From Metallyticus violacea (lineage: Eukaryota; Arthropoda; Insecta; Mantodea; Metallyticidae), in assembly GCA_030762175.1 (NCBI GenBank), contig CM060843.1, positions 119,156,869 through 119,220,868 on the forward strand: a DNA stretch of 64,000 bases. Reading direction: 5' to 3'. This document shows positions 12,224 to 24,485 of the stretch, piece after piece; the first letter of the stretch is position 1, and every line of letters starts with the position of its first letter. Position numbers and translations under genes: made by a program. The notes below the pieces were generated by a model, which saw nothing but the letters and a program-made list of their open reading frames with translations, ran no database searches and was not told the DNA's origin.

Positions 12224-12482
12224 TGGTGTATTTAAGGAAGCTCTTTAATATCTCAGGTCATCAGCGTCCCATTCTATTCAGGGAGTGAAACGACCGACAA
12301 ATTTTGCTCAGAGGCCGTAAATGTACTACACGGGGCCCATGGCTTTACGTTCCTTCCGATAGAAGCCATACTTTGCATTTTTACTCCCGAAAAAATCCAT
12401 CAGTTCTGGCCGGGATCGAACCCGCGATCTTGGATTTAGGTGGCAAGTATAGTAAGTATAGTTACCACTACACCACCAGGAC
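12224..12482 (-). repeat. SINE-A copy
   Basis: Near full length. The minus strand starts CCTGGTGGTGTAGTGGTAAC, has a B box GGTTCGATCCC, and ends in the ATGACCTGAGATATTAAAGA tail. Confidence 0.88.
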
Positions 12483-13986
12483 TGTCAATATGAATAAGGG
12501 TGGAGAATTTCCAGGTGTCTCGTGGCAGTGTGTTACTATTAAACGAAAGCGGTAAAACTGGACACTTGGAACTCGGTGGAATGGTGCGAGGTCATTAAAG
12601 TTTATCCCTAACTTTACCTCTTTATGCCTGTCGCTCTTGGAGATTTCAATTTCATTCAGTGTGTTTTTAAATGTTATCCATTGCAATGCTAAAGATTTTT
12701 TTTGAAGTTCCAATACAATGATTTACATAAAAGGTAAACAAAAGAAACAAAATAAATATCAATGTAATACTTGCTGTTATTGTAACATTATTTTTAATGC
12801 ATTGTGGTTGTTGTGATTTCTTCCAAACATCTCACTAACACAGCCACTGCATCATAAAAGTGCTGCATCTTATAGAACAATATAACTTTGTTTTTGTTGC
12901 CGTCTAAATTCCATTTCGTAACCTAAATCGCAATTTCTAAACAGTAAACTTTGCGGCACACTTTGGGAAATGTTTTGCTTTTAGCAAAGAGCCGAATGAA
13001 CATAATACAAATGAAGTACCAAGCATTTTTTTTTTTTTTTTTTTTTTTTTTGTAATTTGTGAATAGCAGATTAATAATCTCCATATTCAATTTAAAACAT
13101 CCATATCTTAAATGTTCAGTGTTTTCAGTAAGTTATAGATATAGTGACAGTCAATATTCGTTTTTTGATTCAGCTTGTCTGAAATACACTTAAGATTTCG
13201 AAGAGCTTATGCATTTGGATATTTAATGTCCCTAGCCAACTATCCTAAAACTTCGAGGTAATGAAGGAATAAATTAATCATGACAAAATGATTTTGTAGA
13301 CGTCAGCATTCGAAGGATCTGGCATTCGCTATAAGGGAAAATTTCGGAAAAAATCTCCATCCAACATGATCCAGATAGAATTCGATACTGTGCCCTCTCC
13401 TTTGGATGCCGATTGCGGATTTCTCCAATTGACCAGTTTTGTAGAGAGTGACTTACAAAAAGTTCTACTGTACCTTTCATTTCAAAACTTCCTCGTCTTA
13501 ATAATTATTTTACATTAATTTAAATTATAAAAACTTAAATTAAGTTATGTTTCTAAGATAGAAATTTAACCTAAATATTGAATATATTTTAGGTTTCATT
13601 ATCTCACCTCCAGTCAAAAATTCTAGTGCCATTTGTACATTTTGTTGCTTAATCTTTAAAAAGAATGCAGTTGTTTTCACACATTTTGTTTTTTAGTTAT
13701 TTCCTGGCAGTCTGAAGTGTTGTTGTTTTTTTATTTGGAACATAATACTATAAAAACTAATGAGCATTTAATGTAACAAATGTGTCATGATAATATTATT
13801 TTTCAAACTCCTACAAGAAGGAATACAATGTAAGTGAATTATTCAGCAGTTCTAAAATAGGATGTATTACTGGAATGCTAACAATTGTAATTTTACCGAA
13901 AATAAATTGTTTTTATCCTACAATCTACTTTTCATTCTGTTCAAATTAAACAAAAATGGCAACAATGAAAAAAAAAAAACACACGC

Positions 13987-14028
<42 letters not shown>

Positions 14029-15295
14029 CTTATTGTATATATAACACTCTTTGAAATTTAAGTAACAACAATTAGTAGAAACTTCGAAGTGGAGGTTGCT
14101 GGGGGTGAGAAGATAAATCCTAAAAGTTTATCATCACTACTTTTAAATTTCTGTTCGTTGTTTGATTGGTGTTTGAAATTGTATACAATATAAATTTATT
14201 CCTTCATCCAATTGTAGGATGAACAAACAATTGAAAATGTTCATTATTAATATTGCAGTAATACAGCCTTATTGTAGGGAAATCTCTTGTTACCAAAACA
14301 CAACTATAACAATAAATGCTCATAGCTTTATTGCATTTCTGTCCAAATTCTAACGCAGTCCAGGTTGTCAGGCAACTATACAGAACTAAAAGATAAAAAC
14401 AATTTCATTCTCTTTAAAATTTTTGCATCAAAATGTAGAGGTACCATTTGAAAGTTCAAAGGGAGTTGGGAGTTTGGTGCAAAATCCAATATTTAATTAA
14501 TATTGCTTCTAAACTTCTTCCTTCTCCTATCAAAAATGACGTGCTTTTTAAATTATATGTTGTGCTAAATAGATATTTACATTGGGTAGTTTTGAAATGA
14601 CTCATAAAACTAAACGTTGTTTCTGCCAAATTTCATTAAGGGATAATATTTTTCAGTTACGGTCATAGGCAGTTTTTTTATAAAAACAATGACATACTAA
14701 GAGGAGCAAATCTGAATATTTTAAATAAAATTACGCAACTTTCATTGATGTTCCAATCATCGCGAGTAAATGAGGCAAGCTTTTTTTTTTTTTTAAAGCT
14801 AAGCTCTGAAGAACTTCAAACATGTTCGAAAATACTCTCTGTGAAACAGAAACAAAATTGAAAAAAGACAACAATACCATGCTTATTATATTGCCAGCCT
14901 ACTGTCTTGTTCGGGGTATCTAAAAGAAAAATTTCATCACTGCAATACCTATGAAAATTAACGAACGAGTGCAAGAAGTTCCAGTATTATTCCTTACATG
15001 TTGGTAAATGGTAGAGAAAGTCATGTTTAGATGGTAACAGATATTACTATTATTAATAAAGTGATGTGCAACGATATCTTTACTGTATACTATGTATTCC
15101 TAATACACCTCATTTCAAACACTCTGTAAACTCTTAAAATTTCGGTTTTGAATAGTGTCGTTTAAGTGAAAGTTTCTTCAGATTACCCCAGTCACCCTTA
15201 TCTTCATTGTAGGGTTGCAGAAACGTTTGATATGATGCTATTTGTAAAAACCGTTCCTTTAATTTCATTTTTGCACAATGGCTTTTAGTTTTGTA
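12483..15295. other. AT-rich non-coding DNA
   Basis: Contains a T homopolymer of about 25 at 13027-13051 and a TA microsatellite at 13994-14027. No gene or transposon was recognised. Confidence 0.55.
13994..14027. repeat. (TA)n microsatellite
   Basis: About 17 TA units following an ACACGCATGTGTG palindrome. Confidence 0.95.
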
Positions 15296-15604
15296 GATTC
15301 ATTTAAAAAATCAATGAAAAGTGTTTAACGCCAGTTTTTACTGTTGAGGCACAACAGGCGAAGGACACTGATGGTACATGAAATGAAATGATAAATTGTA
15401 AAAGGGTTCATTTTTAAGGAAGGAAACGTTCCAGGCCTAAGTTTACGATGCCTCCCCGGCATATGCCACTTATGATGAAGAAAACTTGGAAAAAATCTCA
15501 GTCAGGGAGGACGGTCTTGTGGGACTCGAACCCCAGACCTCCCGCTCACGAGTCCGTGTCTTAATGACCTCGGCCACCCATGGCGGTTGATCCATTTAAG
15601 AAAT
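15296..15604 (-). repeat. SINE-B copy with target-site duplication
   Basis: The element body is 15312-15588. It is flanked by GATTCATTTAAAAAAT (15296-15311) and GATCCATTTAAGAAAT (15589-15604), a 16-base duplication with two differences. The tRNA-like head with GGTTCGAGTCCC lies at the right, so it is inserted on the minus strand. Confidence 0.9.
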
Positions 15605-16209
15605 ATTGGTTGTAACACTTCGTAAGCCTCTCTTCATGTTCAGATATAACAAGAACCATAAATCTAAATGATATCTAAAGATGTATGAAAAGCGGGACTT
15701 TCGATGTCCCTTGTGAAGCTAAGAGCACATTCCTTGAATCTAAGAGAAAACGTACTAACAACCGTAATTTGTGTGGAGCTATTGATTGGTAACTTGCGTA
15801 AGAGAAACCAGGAATGAAAGTTAAAATATTCTGCCTCAGGCGAAAGGCGAATTACAAGAGGTTAGGATAGTAAGATCAGCATGTTTCCCATTTTTAGATA
15901 AAGAGTGCATCTCAATGCAGACCCTTTATCATGACAAGAATAAAAATTTAACCATACTGTTGCCCAATTTCTTATCCTGATTTCCAAAAAGTGTGCTTTA
16001 AAACTAGATTTACCTGAAATACAGTGACGGAGAAGTGAAACACTTTTACTTAAAAATATGAAAAGCATGTTGCAGATTATTATTTTGATACCTTATTATT
16101 TGTAATAAATTCTTGGCAACATTTCAACTCGTTATCAGTTAATTTTATTCAGTAGTTGCATTTCTATGCTACTTTCCATTGAAATTTAACGAAATTCCTA
16201 ACAATGCGC
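15605..16209. other. Non-coding DNA
   Basis: No gene or repeat recognised. Confidence 0.5.
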
Positions 16210-16262
16210 GTGAGCTCTGATGACCTGAGATGTTAAAGAGCGTCCGTAAATAAATCAATCAA
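16210..16262 (+). repeat. SINE-A 3' tail fragment
   Basis: GAGCTCTGATGACCTGAGAT and TGTTAAAGAGCGTCCGTAAA followed by TCAATCA, the extreme 3' end of SINE-A. Confidence 0.8.
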
Positions 16263-16699
16263 AAAATCTAACAATGCGCTTTAAAATTATTGCGTGTAAT
16301 ATATTTTGCGCTTTATTTGTTTGAACTAGGTATTTATGTAAAATATTTAATGTTTCTATTCGTAGGCTTAATGAATCTCTACTTTTTTAGCAAAAGTATA
16401 ATGGTCATTGAAAATCTGAAGGGAAGTAAAAGTGAATTATATCACATCTTCAGGAAGTAGGCGCAAATATCTTTTCGCATCCTGGCGTTTTAATCTGAGC
16501 CAAATATTAAATATTTAACATTCTAGAAGTTTTCTGGTAGCCTTGTACATTGCTATTGAAAACACATTAATTTTAATTCAAGCCCTTGGGACCAAAAATG
16601 CTATAAGCCATGAAAATTCAATAAGGAAAGTCATTAGAACGAAATCTGATCAGATAGACTGAAGATGCTTCATAAAGTTACTATATTCCTGTTTTAAAA

Positions 16700-16700
<1 letters not shown>

Positions 16701-16747
<47 letters not shown>

Positions 16748-16748
16748 T
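16701..16748. repeat. (ATT)n microsatellite
   Basis: About 16 TTA/ATT units. Confidence 0.95.
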
Positions 16749-17099
16749 TAATATTTTTGTTGTGGTCAAAATCTTATCAAGAAGGTACAAATGTCCCATA
16801 ACATTTAATTTCAAAGTTAATTGCAATTATGTTTGAGAGTATAACGTTATTGATAATGTAAAGACCATACAAAGCGAATATTCACATGACTTACTCAATG
16901 CAAGCCTGCATATTGTATATTTTTCCTAATCGAAGACGTCTACAGCGTCTATGGTTCATAGTAATATATTCATAACTGTTTCTTGTCACATTTCGATAGA
17001 GAAAAATACGGTTCAGGTGCTTCTGATAAATCGTCTGCCGTGATCACCGGACAAACGAATTAAGACCCTTTTGTACACTCTTTCCTATTCTCAAGTTCA

Positions 17100-17490
17100 A
17101 CATGGGTGATATTGTGCGCAGGGATGGATGGATGGATGGATGGATGGTCTGAAGCGGAGAAGAATACTTTCGGTACTTGAGCCTTCCTTACAGTTGATTC
17201 TTTGTACGCATGGGAGCACTTCCGAGAGGAAGTGTTGAAGTAAGGAAAACACTGGGCAGCCAGGATCTACGAGCGGTGACTGCGCGGTCGCAGATTTGTT
17301 CCCTAGCATGTTTCCAAATAGAACACCCCCACTGGGGGAAGCTCTCCTTCCTACTGAAGTTGTAGAGCCTCTCGCAAGATCCACTCCCTTTCCAGACACC
17401 GGGGCAGAAACCTTTCCAAAGAGGAAGTCACTATCACATCGCTTCACTCTCATTTTTGGCTCTGTAACAGAACCAATAGAGTGAATATAT
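17100..17490. other. GC-richer block upstream of the kekkon gene
   Basis: It starts with a GATG microsatellite (17126-17149) and continues with balanced base composition unlike its surroundings. A 118-codon open frame on the minus strand has no recognisable protein features. The position, about 1.3 kb before the predicted leader, makes a promoter or non-coding first exon conceivable, but no clear donor or core promoter decides it. Confidence 0.25.
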
Positions 17491-18244
17491 GAAAACAGAA
17501 CGACAGAAAATTCATGGAATGTAAATAACTTACCAGCCTTCGCCTAAGTGAGCAGTAGAAACCACGAATAACCGGTCAAACGGGAATTAGGCCCGGAATC
17601 TCCCGAATGCAAGTCTCCAGTGTTACGCCTAAATTGGGGCCAATTTTGTATATTAAAATTAGATTTTTTTCGTTATGCATACGCCTTCATGTACTTTTTG
17701 ATAGCTCTCGATTAACTGTAACATGTATAACCGCGGTTCTCAACCTATTTTTGTATGTCTCTTTGCTGTTTCAAATCTATTTTTAGCTTGCTAGAAGTGA
17801 ATAATTCTGTTTATTAACATATAGGTATAATTGTTCCCTAAAATATGCAATGAATCATTGCTTTATGAGCCGCATATTATTCATCTACAATCAATGAACA
17901 GTCTGAAGGTTATAAAGCAACTAGTGCTGCTCAAAGGATAAAATTAACATGTCTTTTCTTTGTTTAGACGAAGTTAAAACTCGTAAGCTTTTCTCTAAGT
18001 CATTCAGACTCCTCGAGGGCTACCAAATTGTTATTTAGGTGAACGTTTTCTTATTCTTTTAATTAATTTATCAGCAACTGGATACTTAAACTTGCAATAG
18101 GCCGTTTTCTAAACGTCCAAGTAAAAGTTTTACCAAATTCTATATCTCTCAAGCACTTAACAATACCGAATTGTTGTTTTAATATTAAATATGCCTTATA
18201 TTATTCTGAAATAAAATACCTTGTTAAAACATATTTTACATACT
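17491..18244. other. AT-rich non-coding DNA
   Basis: No feature recognised. Confidence 0.5.
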
Positions 18245-18530
18245 ATAATAACCTGGCACTGCCACGGTAGCCGAGATCGTTAAGGCGCGGACTCGTGAGC
18301 AGGAGGTCTGGGGTTCGAATCCCACCAATATCGTCCTCGCTGACTGAGGTTTTTTCCGATTTTCCTCAGTCCTCATAAATGCCAAATGCCGGGGAGGTAC
18401 CGTAAACTTAGGCCTGGAACGTTTCCTTCCTTAAAATAAAATCCTTTCCCAATATACCATTTCATCTCATATATCATGTGTCCACCGTCTGTGATGCCTC
18501 AGTAGTATCAACGGGCGTTAAACATCATTC

Positions 18531-18578
<48 letters not shown>

Positions 18579-18584
18579 CTGGCA
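18245..18584 (+). repeat. SINE-B copy, full length, with target-site duplication
   Basis: ATAATAACCTGGCA occurs at 18245-18258 and again, exactly, at 18571-18584. Between them lies a tRNA-like head (GGTAGCCGAGATCG; B box GGTTCGAATCCC), the SINE-B body and an (AAT)n tail of about 14 units. Part of the 3' duplication merges with the tail, but AACCTGGCA is unambiguous. The exact duplication suggests a fairly recent insertion, about 190 bp before the predicted splice acceptor of the kekkon leader. Confidence 0.95.
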
Positions 18585-18775
18585 ACTCTAAAGAGAAAAT
18601 AACTCAAAGTTCACTTTTATAGGTAACTAAGAAATGGCTAACGGGTAACCAACATAATTTTAATTGTTGACTTTGTATTCTTAATTACTAAAGAATACTT
18701 TTGTATTTATACAAAAATTCAGACTTAAAGTGTGTACAATGGCTATATCTAAGCAATTTTTATATTATGTTCTAG

Positions 18776-18903
18776 GCTGGCTCACTAAACACCGCTGGAA
18801 AATACCAGAGCAGCCAGTCATAGCCTCACTATGGATTCGGATGACGAAGACCCGGAAGAGGTTCTCTGGTGAAGAAGAGTTACCAAGCTCCTGAGTGTAC
18901 GCG
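18776..18903 (+). other. 5' leader of the kekkon gene, with probable 3' splice site at its start
   Basis: The sequence before 18776 reads TTATATTATGTTCTAG, a plausible acceptor after a T-rich tract, so at least one upstream non-coding exon probably exists. The 128-base leader is richer in GC than the DNA before it and carries a short uORF. Without transcript data the acceptor is a prediction; transcription could also start nearby. Confidence 0.45.
18831..18872 (+). other. Upstream ORF, 13 codons plus stop, in the kekkon leader
   Basis: An ATG at 18831 opens a frame MDSDDEDPEEVLW that stops at TGA 18870-18872, 31 bases before the main ATG and in a different frame. If the leader is transcribed as predicted, scanning ribosomes would meet this uORF first. 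The acidic peptide has no recognised function; the role, if any, would be to tune translation of the main frame. Confidence 0.4.
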
Positions 18904-20720
18904 ATGGCCTGCAGCCGTCGCCGTCCTTGGCGCTGGAAGCTGCCGGCCTTGAATCCTGCTGCGACGTTGTCATTGTCTCTGGCTTCGCCCCTGACAGTGA
19001 TACTCCTTACTCTTTGCTCCCTTATCACTGGTCTTCTGGCAAATGATGATCCTTGTACCGGTCTCTGTGACTGCAAATGGAAGAGTGGCAAAATCTCCGC
19101 TATATGCGTGGACGCTAAGCTCACGGAAATTCCCAAGGGCCTAGAAGCAGAAACGCAGGTGCTTAACCTTACTGGAAACAATCTTGGTACTATTGGCCAA
19201 GAAGCCTTCGAGGTAGCTCGCCTCCTAAATCTCCAAAAATTATTTCTAGCTCGATGTCGTATAAAGACATTGGACCGTTATGCGTTCCGAAACCTGATAA
19301 ACCTAGTTGAGCTCGATCTGGGATACAATTCTCTTTTGCACGTTCCCTCACATGTCTTTGATTCGATATCTGGTTTGAGAGAATTGAGACTGAGTGGTAA
19401 TCCTATCCAGCGAATCCTAAATGATGCATTCCTTCAAGTTCCCACCTTAGTGCGCTTAGAACTTTCTGAATGCAAACTCGGCACCGTGGAGCTTCGGGCT
19501 TTTAACGGTTTGGAGAATACTTTAGAGTGGCTTAAACTGGACAAAAATAAGTTAGTTAGTGTGCCGTCACCAACCCTAACAGCAATGCAGAACTTGCATT
19601 CACTGGAGCTCGCAGAGAACCCTTGGAATTGCACGTGCTCACTTAGACAACTGAGGGAGTGGATATTGCAGCAGAACATCCCTTCTGATGTTCCCCCAAT
19701 TTGCAATCATCCACCCAGACTCCGTGGTAAACCATGGGATAAGTTGGACTTGGATGAGTTTGCTTGTATACCTAGGATATCAGCACCAGAAGCACACACT
19801 ACAGGAGTCGAAGGTCGAAATGTGACCATAACGTGCCAGATTGGCGGAGAACCTGTGCCGCGGGTAAAGTGGATGTTACGGAACCGTGTGATTGCAAATT
19901 TATCATCTACCTCCACCACCGCAGCACAGCACCGAAAGCTTTATGTGGTGCAAATGGACAATGATGCGAGCAATCTTACTATCCTTACTGCCGACTTGCA
20001 GGATGCTGGGGAATATGTTTGTGCAGCTGAGAATAAAGCTGGTCGTGCCGAGGCGAGAGTCACGCTGGACGTGCTTCGTCGTCCCCCAGAGAATGTACTA
20101 TCAGGTCGCATACTTATAGCAAGCATTGTGGTTGCTGCGCTCTTTGTTCTTGCCTCATGCCTTATCGTACTTTGTGTCTGTAGCCTTCGCAGGAGGCAAC
20201 AGGGTGCAGGCGGTGGTGGAGGAGCTGTAGGGGGCGGGTCTAGGGGAGCAGGACGTAGAAGAGACGATAGTTATGAAAAGATAGAAATGAATCACAAAGG
20301 ATCTACGATGATGAATCATGCAGGTGGTGTAGTTGGAGGCGTTAGGACTATAAAAGGGTTGGGAAATAATAACAGTGCATTATCCGGCGCCCCAAATCCT
20401 TCAAACGCAGCAGCGGCAGCAACTGCAGCTGAGGTAGCCATTGTAGGTGGATCGATGTCCATGATGCTGAAGAAACAACAGCAGCATCATCGACGAAGAA
20501 GCAGGCAACGCCAACAACATGGGGATTATAGAGGAGTTCCTAGTATAGACACGGATATGGGAGAGGACGAGGAAGAAGACGACGAGGATGAGGAAGGAGG
20601 GTATGAAGATGAAGTTGAGACACCCACTCCGACTACAGTGGTGTCACACAGCAAGGCGTCATGGAGTGGGGAAGATAGCGTTCTTTCTGATCCAACATCT
20701 GATCTACACATACCAGCCAG
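18904..20720 (+). CDS. Kekkon-family LRR-Ig transmembrane protein, coding exon 1
   Basis: Encodes residues 1-605 plus two bases of codon 606. The start is the ATG at 18904: it has G at -3 and +4, and an in-frame TGA lies at 18892. In order: a long signal peptide (about 1-46, Arg-rich then hydrophobic), an LRR N-cap with Cys pattern C-x3-C-x-C (about 51-68), six full leucine-rich repeats plus one entering the cap (about 82-240), an LRR C-cap starting NPWNCTC and ending at Cys 288, one Ig domain (about 294-390; Cys 311, Trp 323, and DAGEYVC ending at Cys 373), and one transmembrane helix (about 403-426) followed by an RRR stop-transfer. N-glycosylation sequons occur at 88, 242, 306, 332 and 357. 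The tail begins with Gly-, Ala- and Gln-rich stretches, a DDSYEKIEMNHK segment and an acidic run (about 553-572). One exon for the whole ectodomain and membrane span, with one Ig after the LRRs, is the arrangement known for insect kekkons, which are membrane proteins linked to EGFR or BMP signalling and neural roles. The paralog (kek1-6) is not resolved. Confidence 0.93.
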
Positions 20721-21479
20721 GTAACAAAATTAATAGTTTAATTGGAAACGTGGGATTAAGTACTTAAATATAGAGCTACAGAGACTATGGTAGTTCCGAT
20801 TATGAGATTGGTTCCATAGTGCAAAAAAAGAATTTAAATTAGTATGTAATATCTGAATACGTCCCAGTTAATTTGTAAGCGGTGCATTTATCGTGCTGAT
20901 TGATTGTTCGTAACTCTCAAACTTAGTTATTCAATTGTCTACGAAACTTGAATATTATTAGGGGCTTAAACTCTTTGTGCATAAAAAATTCTCAACATGA
21001 AAACAAACGTTATATTTTATTCCGGTTTGGCATCGTTCCTAATGGTTTATTTCAATATAAAGTCATCTTAATAAAATTGAAATAAACGTATTCTAATTTG
21101 CACTAAAAAGAAAAAAAAAATGGACAGCTCTATATTTGATGGAAATTAAATAAATCAAAGGCAGGTATGAAGTATAATATTCTTTTGTTTTTTTCAGCCC
21201 ATTGAGGCGAAAGACTGTATCCTTAATACAAACTTTATGTAAGATTAACAACATTTGGCTAAATTTTCAGCAAGATTCTTGTTTCGATTGTGGTTTCGAA
21301 AGGATATAATCATTTGAGATACCAAGGTTTATTCTCAGTTTGGCTTTTGGGATCTACGTGCACTTTATTCATAGACTTTCTCGTTGTTCGTTACTCATTC
21401 CCAAATCTAGAAATTTCTTGAGTGCAGAGATATTTGGCTACTAAAGCTGTAATTTAGCAAACAAAATATTTTATTGGAT

Positions 21480-22270
21480 TGTAGATCTAACTTTCCCCCC
21501 CCCTAGCAATCTGAAACTAATATTGTAATATAAAATTGGATGAAAATAAAGATAGATACTAGGAGGGGTTCTTTTTAACTGCATATAATTAAACGTAAGT
21601 CACTTGGGGCAAAGTTGGAGCCAATCTGTGGCTCCATTAAAATAAATAAATAACATTCTGTAATACTACATTCCGGTAATTTGTTTCCTACACCGGGACG
21701 TGCATCAGTTTTAAAGAAGGCGGGGGCGAAGTTGGTGACATCAAAATATGATTACAGCCCTCCATGTTGGGATGACATATGGGGCCGAAATTGGGGGGAT
21801 GGTGTGAGCGTATGTTGCTGACTGCTGGTCGTGGTCTCGATGTTTCCCGGCTACTCACCGATGACATCTGCTCCAATTCTGAGTTCGGTCTCAGGGTACA
21901 CTGGTGTGTTTCGGGATTAGTTTAGATCCACGGGAACGAAAAATGTATTGCCCAAAAGATACACCAGGTTGGCTTGTTCAAATATTTTATTCACATATAA
22001 AAATACTGGGGGTTACTTCCTGACTGCTCGTCGCTGACTTCACTACTCACTGCTAGTTAATTATTCTTCTCAGGGATTCCTACGAACAATCTCTCACCAC
22101 TCACTTGGAATGACTTAGAATGCCCCGAGTGACTTAGAGTGGCCTAGACTGCCTAGGATGCCTTCGGCTGATTTAGAATGCTTAAAATGTCTTCCGACTG
22201 CTTTAGACTGACCCAGACTGCCCCAGAATGACCCTGTACTCCACAGTTTTCCACAACATTGCCACGCCTC
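21480..22270. other. Unresolved intronic segment with degenerate short-period repeats
   Basis: From 22105 to 22230 near-copies of GACTTAGAATGCC, GACTGCC and TAGACTG follow one another at irregular spacing of about 10-14 bases. The segment before it (21680-21900) is GC-richer. It may be the end of an unrecognised retroelement; no open frame supports that. Confidence 0.3.
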
Positions 22271-23531
22271 TCGCTAAATTAAATTCCCTTATCCTATTCC
22301 CGAGTTATATGTTCACCGTTGGCTATCTTAAAAGTATTTATTGTATCGCTACGTTCTTCTCATTCGTTGATTTTAATTCGGTGCCCATTGACTAAAATTA
22401 TTTTGCTCTTTCTGATCTACAATATCTTCCCATAAGCCTGAATTTTCCAAGAACATCCTGTCAGAAATTTCGGCCCTTTCCGTACATGTTGATTTCTAAA
22501 GTAACATATTTTGCCTCCCTTAGTTATAGATTGTCGAATGTTCTCAGAGGTAATGCACGCATTTATTTTCGCAAACTTGTGCTTGTATGTTCTGACAATT
22601 CCATTTCCTTTTAAAATTATAGCTATATCTTATTTTGTTCAAATTCTGTCCCGTTACGGCCATTTGTTTTTCTTACTGCGAACTTTCTAAGTATTCCGTG
22701 GACAGAAGTTTCATGATCCGACAAAAGAATATTTTACCCATTTGTATTTCAAATTAAGGACGGGTCAGTGGACGAGAGGTCAGTAGGAATCCACAGGGGA
22801 TATCTCTGTATCTTTCTCACACTTTTACGTAAATGTGACTCCAGCCAAAGTATACAATACCTTTTGTAAATTACAATCACCTGCCACATGACATACATAT
22901 AAGTACAAGTTACAAATGATATCAATTCCTGTTAAACCTATCTATAAATTATTTCCTTATACATATACATATACATAATAAACATCCTTATCAAATCAAA
23001 TGCTTTTATAAATATAACTCTGCACCTTCAAGTTATTAATTTAATAAAGTTAGCCTTATTTCTGGCTGCAGACGTACATTTCAGTATCTTTATCCTTCAT
23101 TTCACAATTTACGATTTTACATTATTATTGTGCAGATTTATTTAAATCTAAAAATAAATATGCATTACAACAAATACAATACAACTAAACTTATTTACGC
23201 TGTTTTTCCTGATTTTAATTATATCCATAATTCAGGAAATATTTGAATTTAATTTAAATAGATGAATTATAATAGTTATAAGTTCCCATAATTTCTAGGC
23301 TAGCACTAACTTGCAACTGGTAACCAACTGTTAAACAACACTTTATTTATTTTCTAAACTAAAACATAAAGTTCCCGGCGAACGTGTGTACTGGGATCCA
23401 GTACTAATAATTTTCTTAGATGTCTTTTATCTATATCTCAAAATTAATCCAATTCTTGCTATTATATTTAACGCAAATTTATCTATATACTATATAATTT
23501 ATATAGTAAACCTAACTTATCGTGTAATATA

Positions 23532-23575
<44 letters not shown>

Positions 23576-24480
23576 CATGTGTTTATTCCCTTCTAAATTT
23601 CTTTCATTTTATAAAAAAAAAAATATAATTATTTATTTATTTTCTTTTCATCTGCCCTCTAAACTTCCTAGCAAACCATTACTTCACTTAATACCTATTA
23701 TTAATATTCACTTTTATAATTGTCCTAAAGTTCACTTTGTTTCACTTGGTTTCTATTATTAAAACCTCTTTTGAATTCTCCTAAACTGGTTCCTCTTTCC
23801 TTTCACCTACCTGCCTCTTCTCAAACTCCTCCCTTGATGGCTGTATTTTCCTCCTCTTGTATTTTCGATCGATCTCTATTACATTTACATTCTTCACTCT
23901 CTTCATCCCAAACTTGTCTCTCTATTTCAGTAATATCTTATTGTTAAATAAAATAGATTCCTTCCTCCCACACTCCACCTCAAACTACCCTTCTATATAC
24001 ACCATTCCCTCGCTCTACACCAGTTCCTTCTTCTACTTCTCTCTCCTCCGTTCTCCTTCCTCTCTCACCATCTCTTCTTTTTAACCTTCTTTTTCTTCTC
24101 CATCTTACTTTCTTCCCTCCTCATCTTCAGCATTCCCTCCATTTTCTTCTTCCTCATTTCTTAGTACTGTGTTTGCTAAATGTAGTATTTGTAATCACAT
24201 CTTCATCTTGTAATGTAGCCAATGGTACTCTTCCTGTTCTAACTTTTCTTTCCATGCAATACTACTATTTTTGGGCCAATTTCTCCAAATGCTTGTATAA
24301 ATGTTTGTCTCTTATAATAAATTATATTTATAATTCGCCTAAATTGTTCATTCTTTCCTTAGTCTGTTATAAACAATATACATATTCAAAAAGAACGGTT
24401 TCTGGTGTCCTTGCACATTGCAATAGTAACAAATATCATTAGGTGATTTATTTTATTCCATTAGGTTTTATATGGGCCAT
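22271..24480. other. Intronic AT- and pyrimidine-rich DNA
   Basis: The plus strand between about 23640 and 24170 is strongly pyrimidine-rich. Read on the minus strand near 24380-24440 there is CYYCNVQGH, like a zinc knuckle lacking its last Cys, so an old minus-strand retroelement is possible but unproven. Confidence 0.3.
23533..23574. repeat. (ATT)n microsatellite
   Basis: About 14 ATT units. Confidence 0.95.
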
Positions 24481-24485
24481 GGTCT

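Noticed and set aside
17097..17453. 118-codon minus-strand open frame upstream of the kekkon gene
   Set aside because: It includes a translated GATG microsatellite (PSIHPSIHP), has no recognisable domain, and has no splice signals at its ends.
18895..18903. GTG start three codons before the chosen ATG
   Set aside because: Nuclear animal genes start at ATG; the ATG at 18904 has a good context and follows an in-frame stop.
18765..20711. Several open frames of 60-138 codons on the minus strand and in other plus frames across coding exon 1
   Set aside because: They are shadows of the real kekkon frame; their products are Ser-rich and show no domain.
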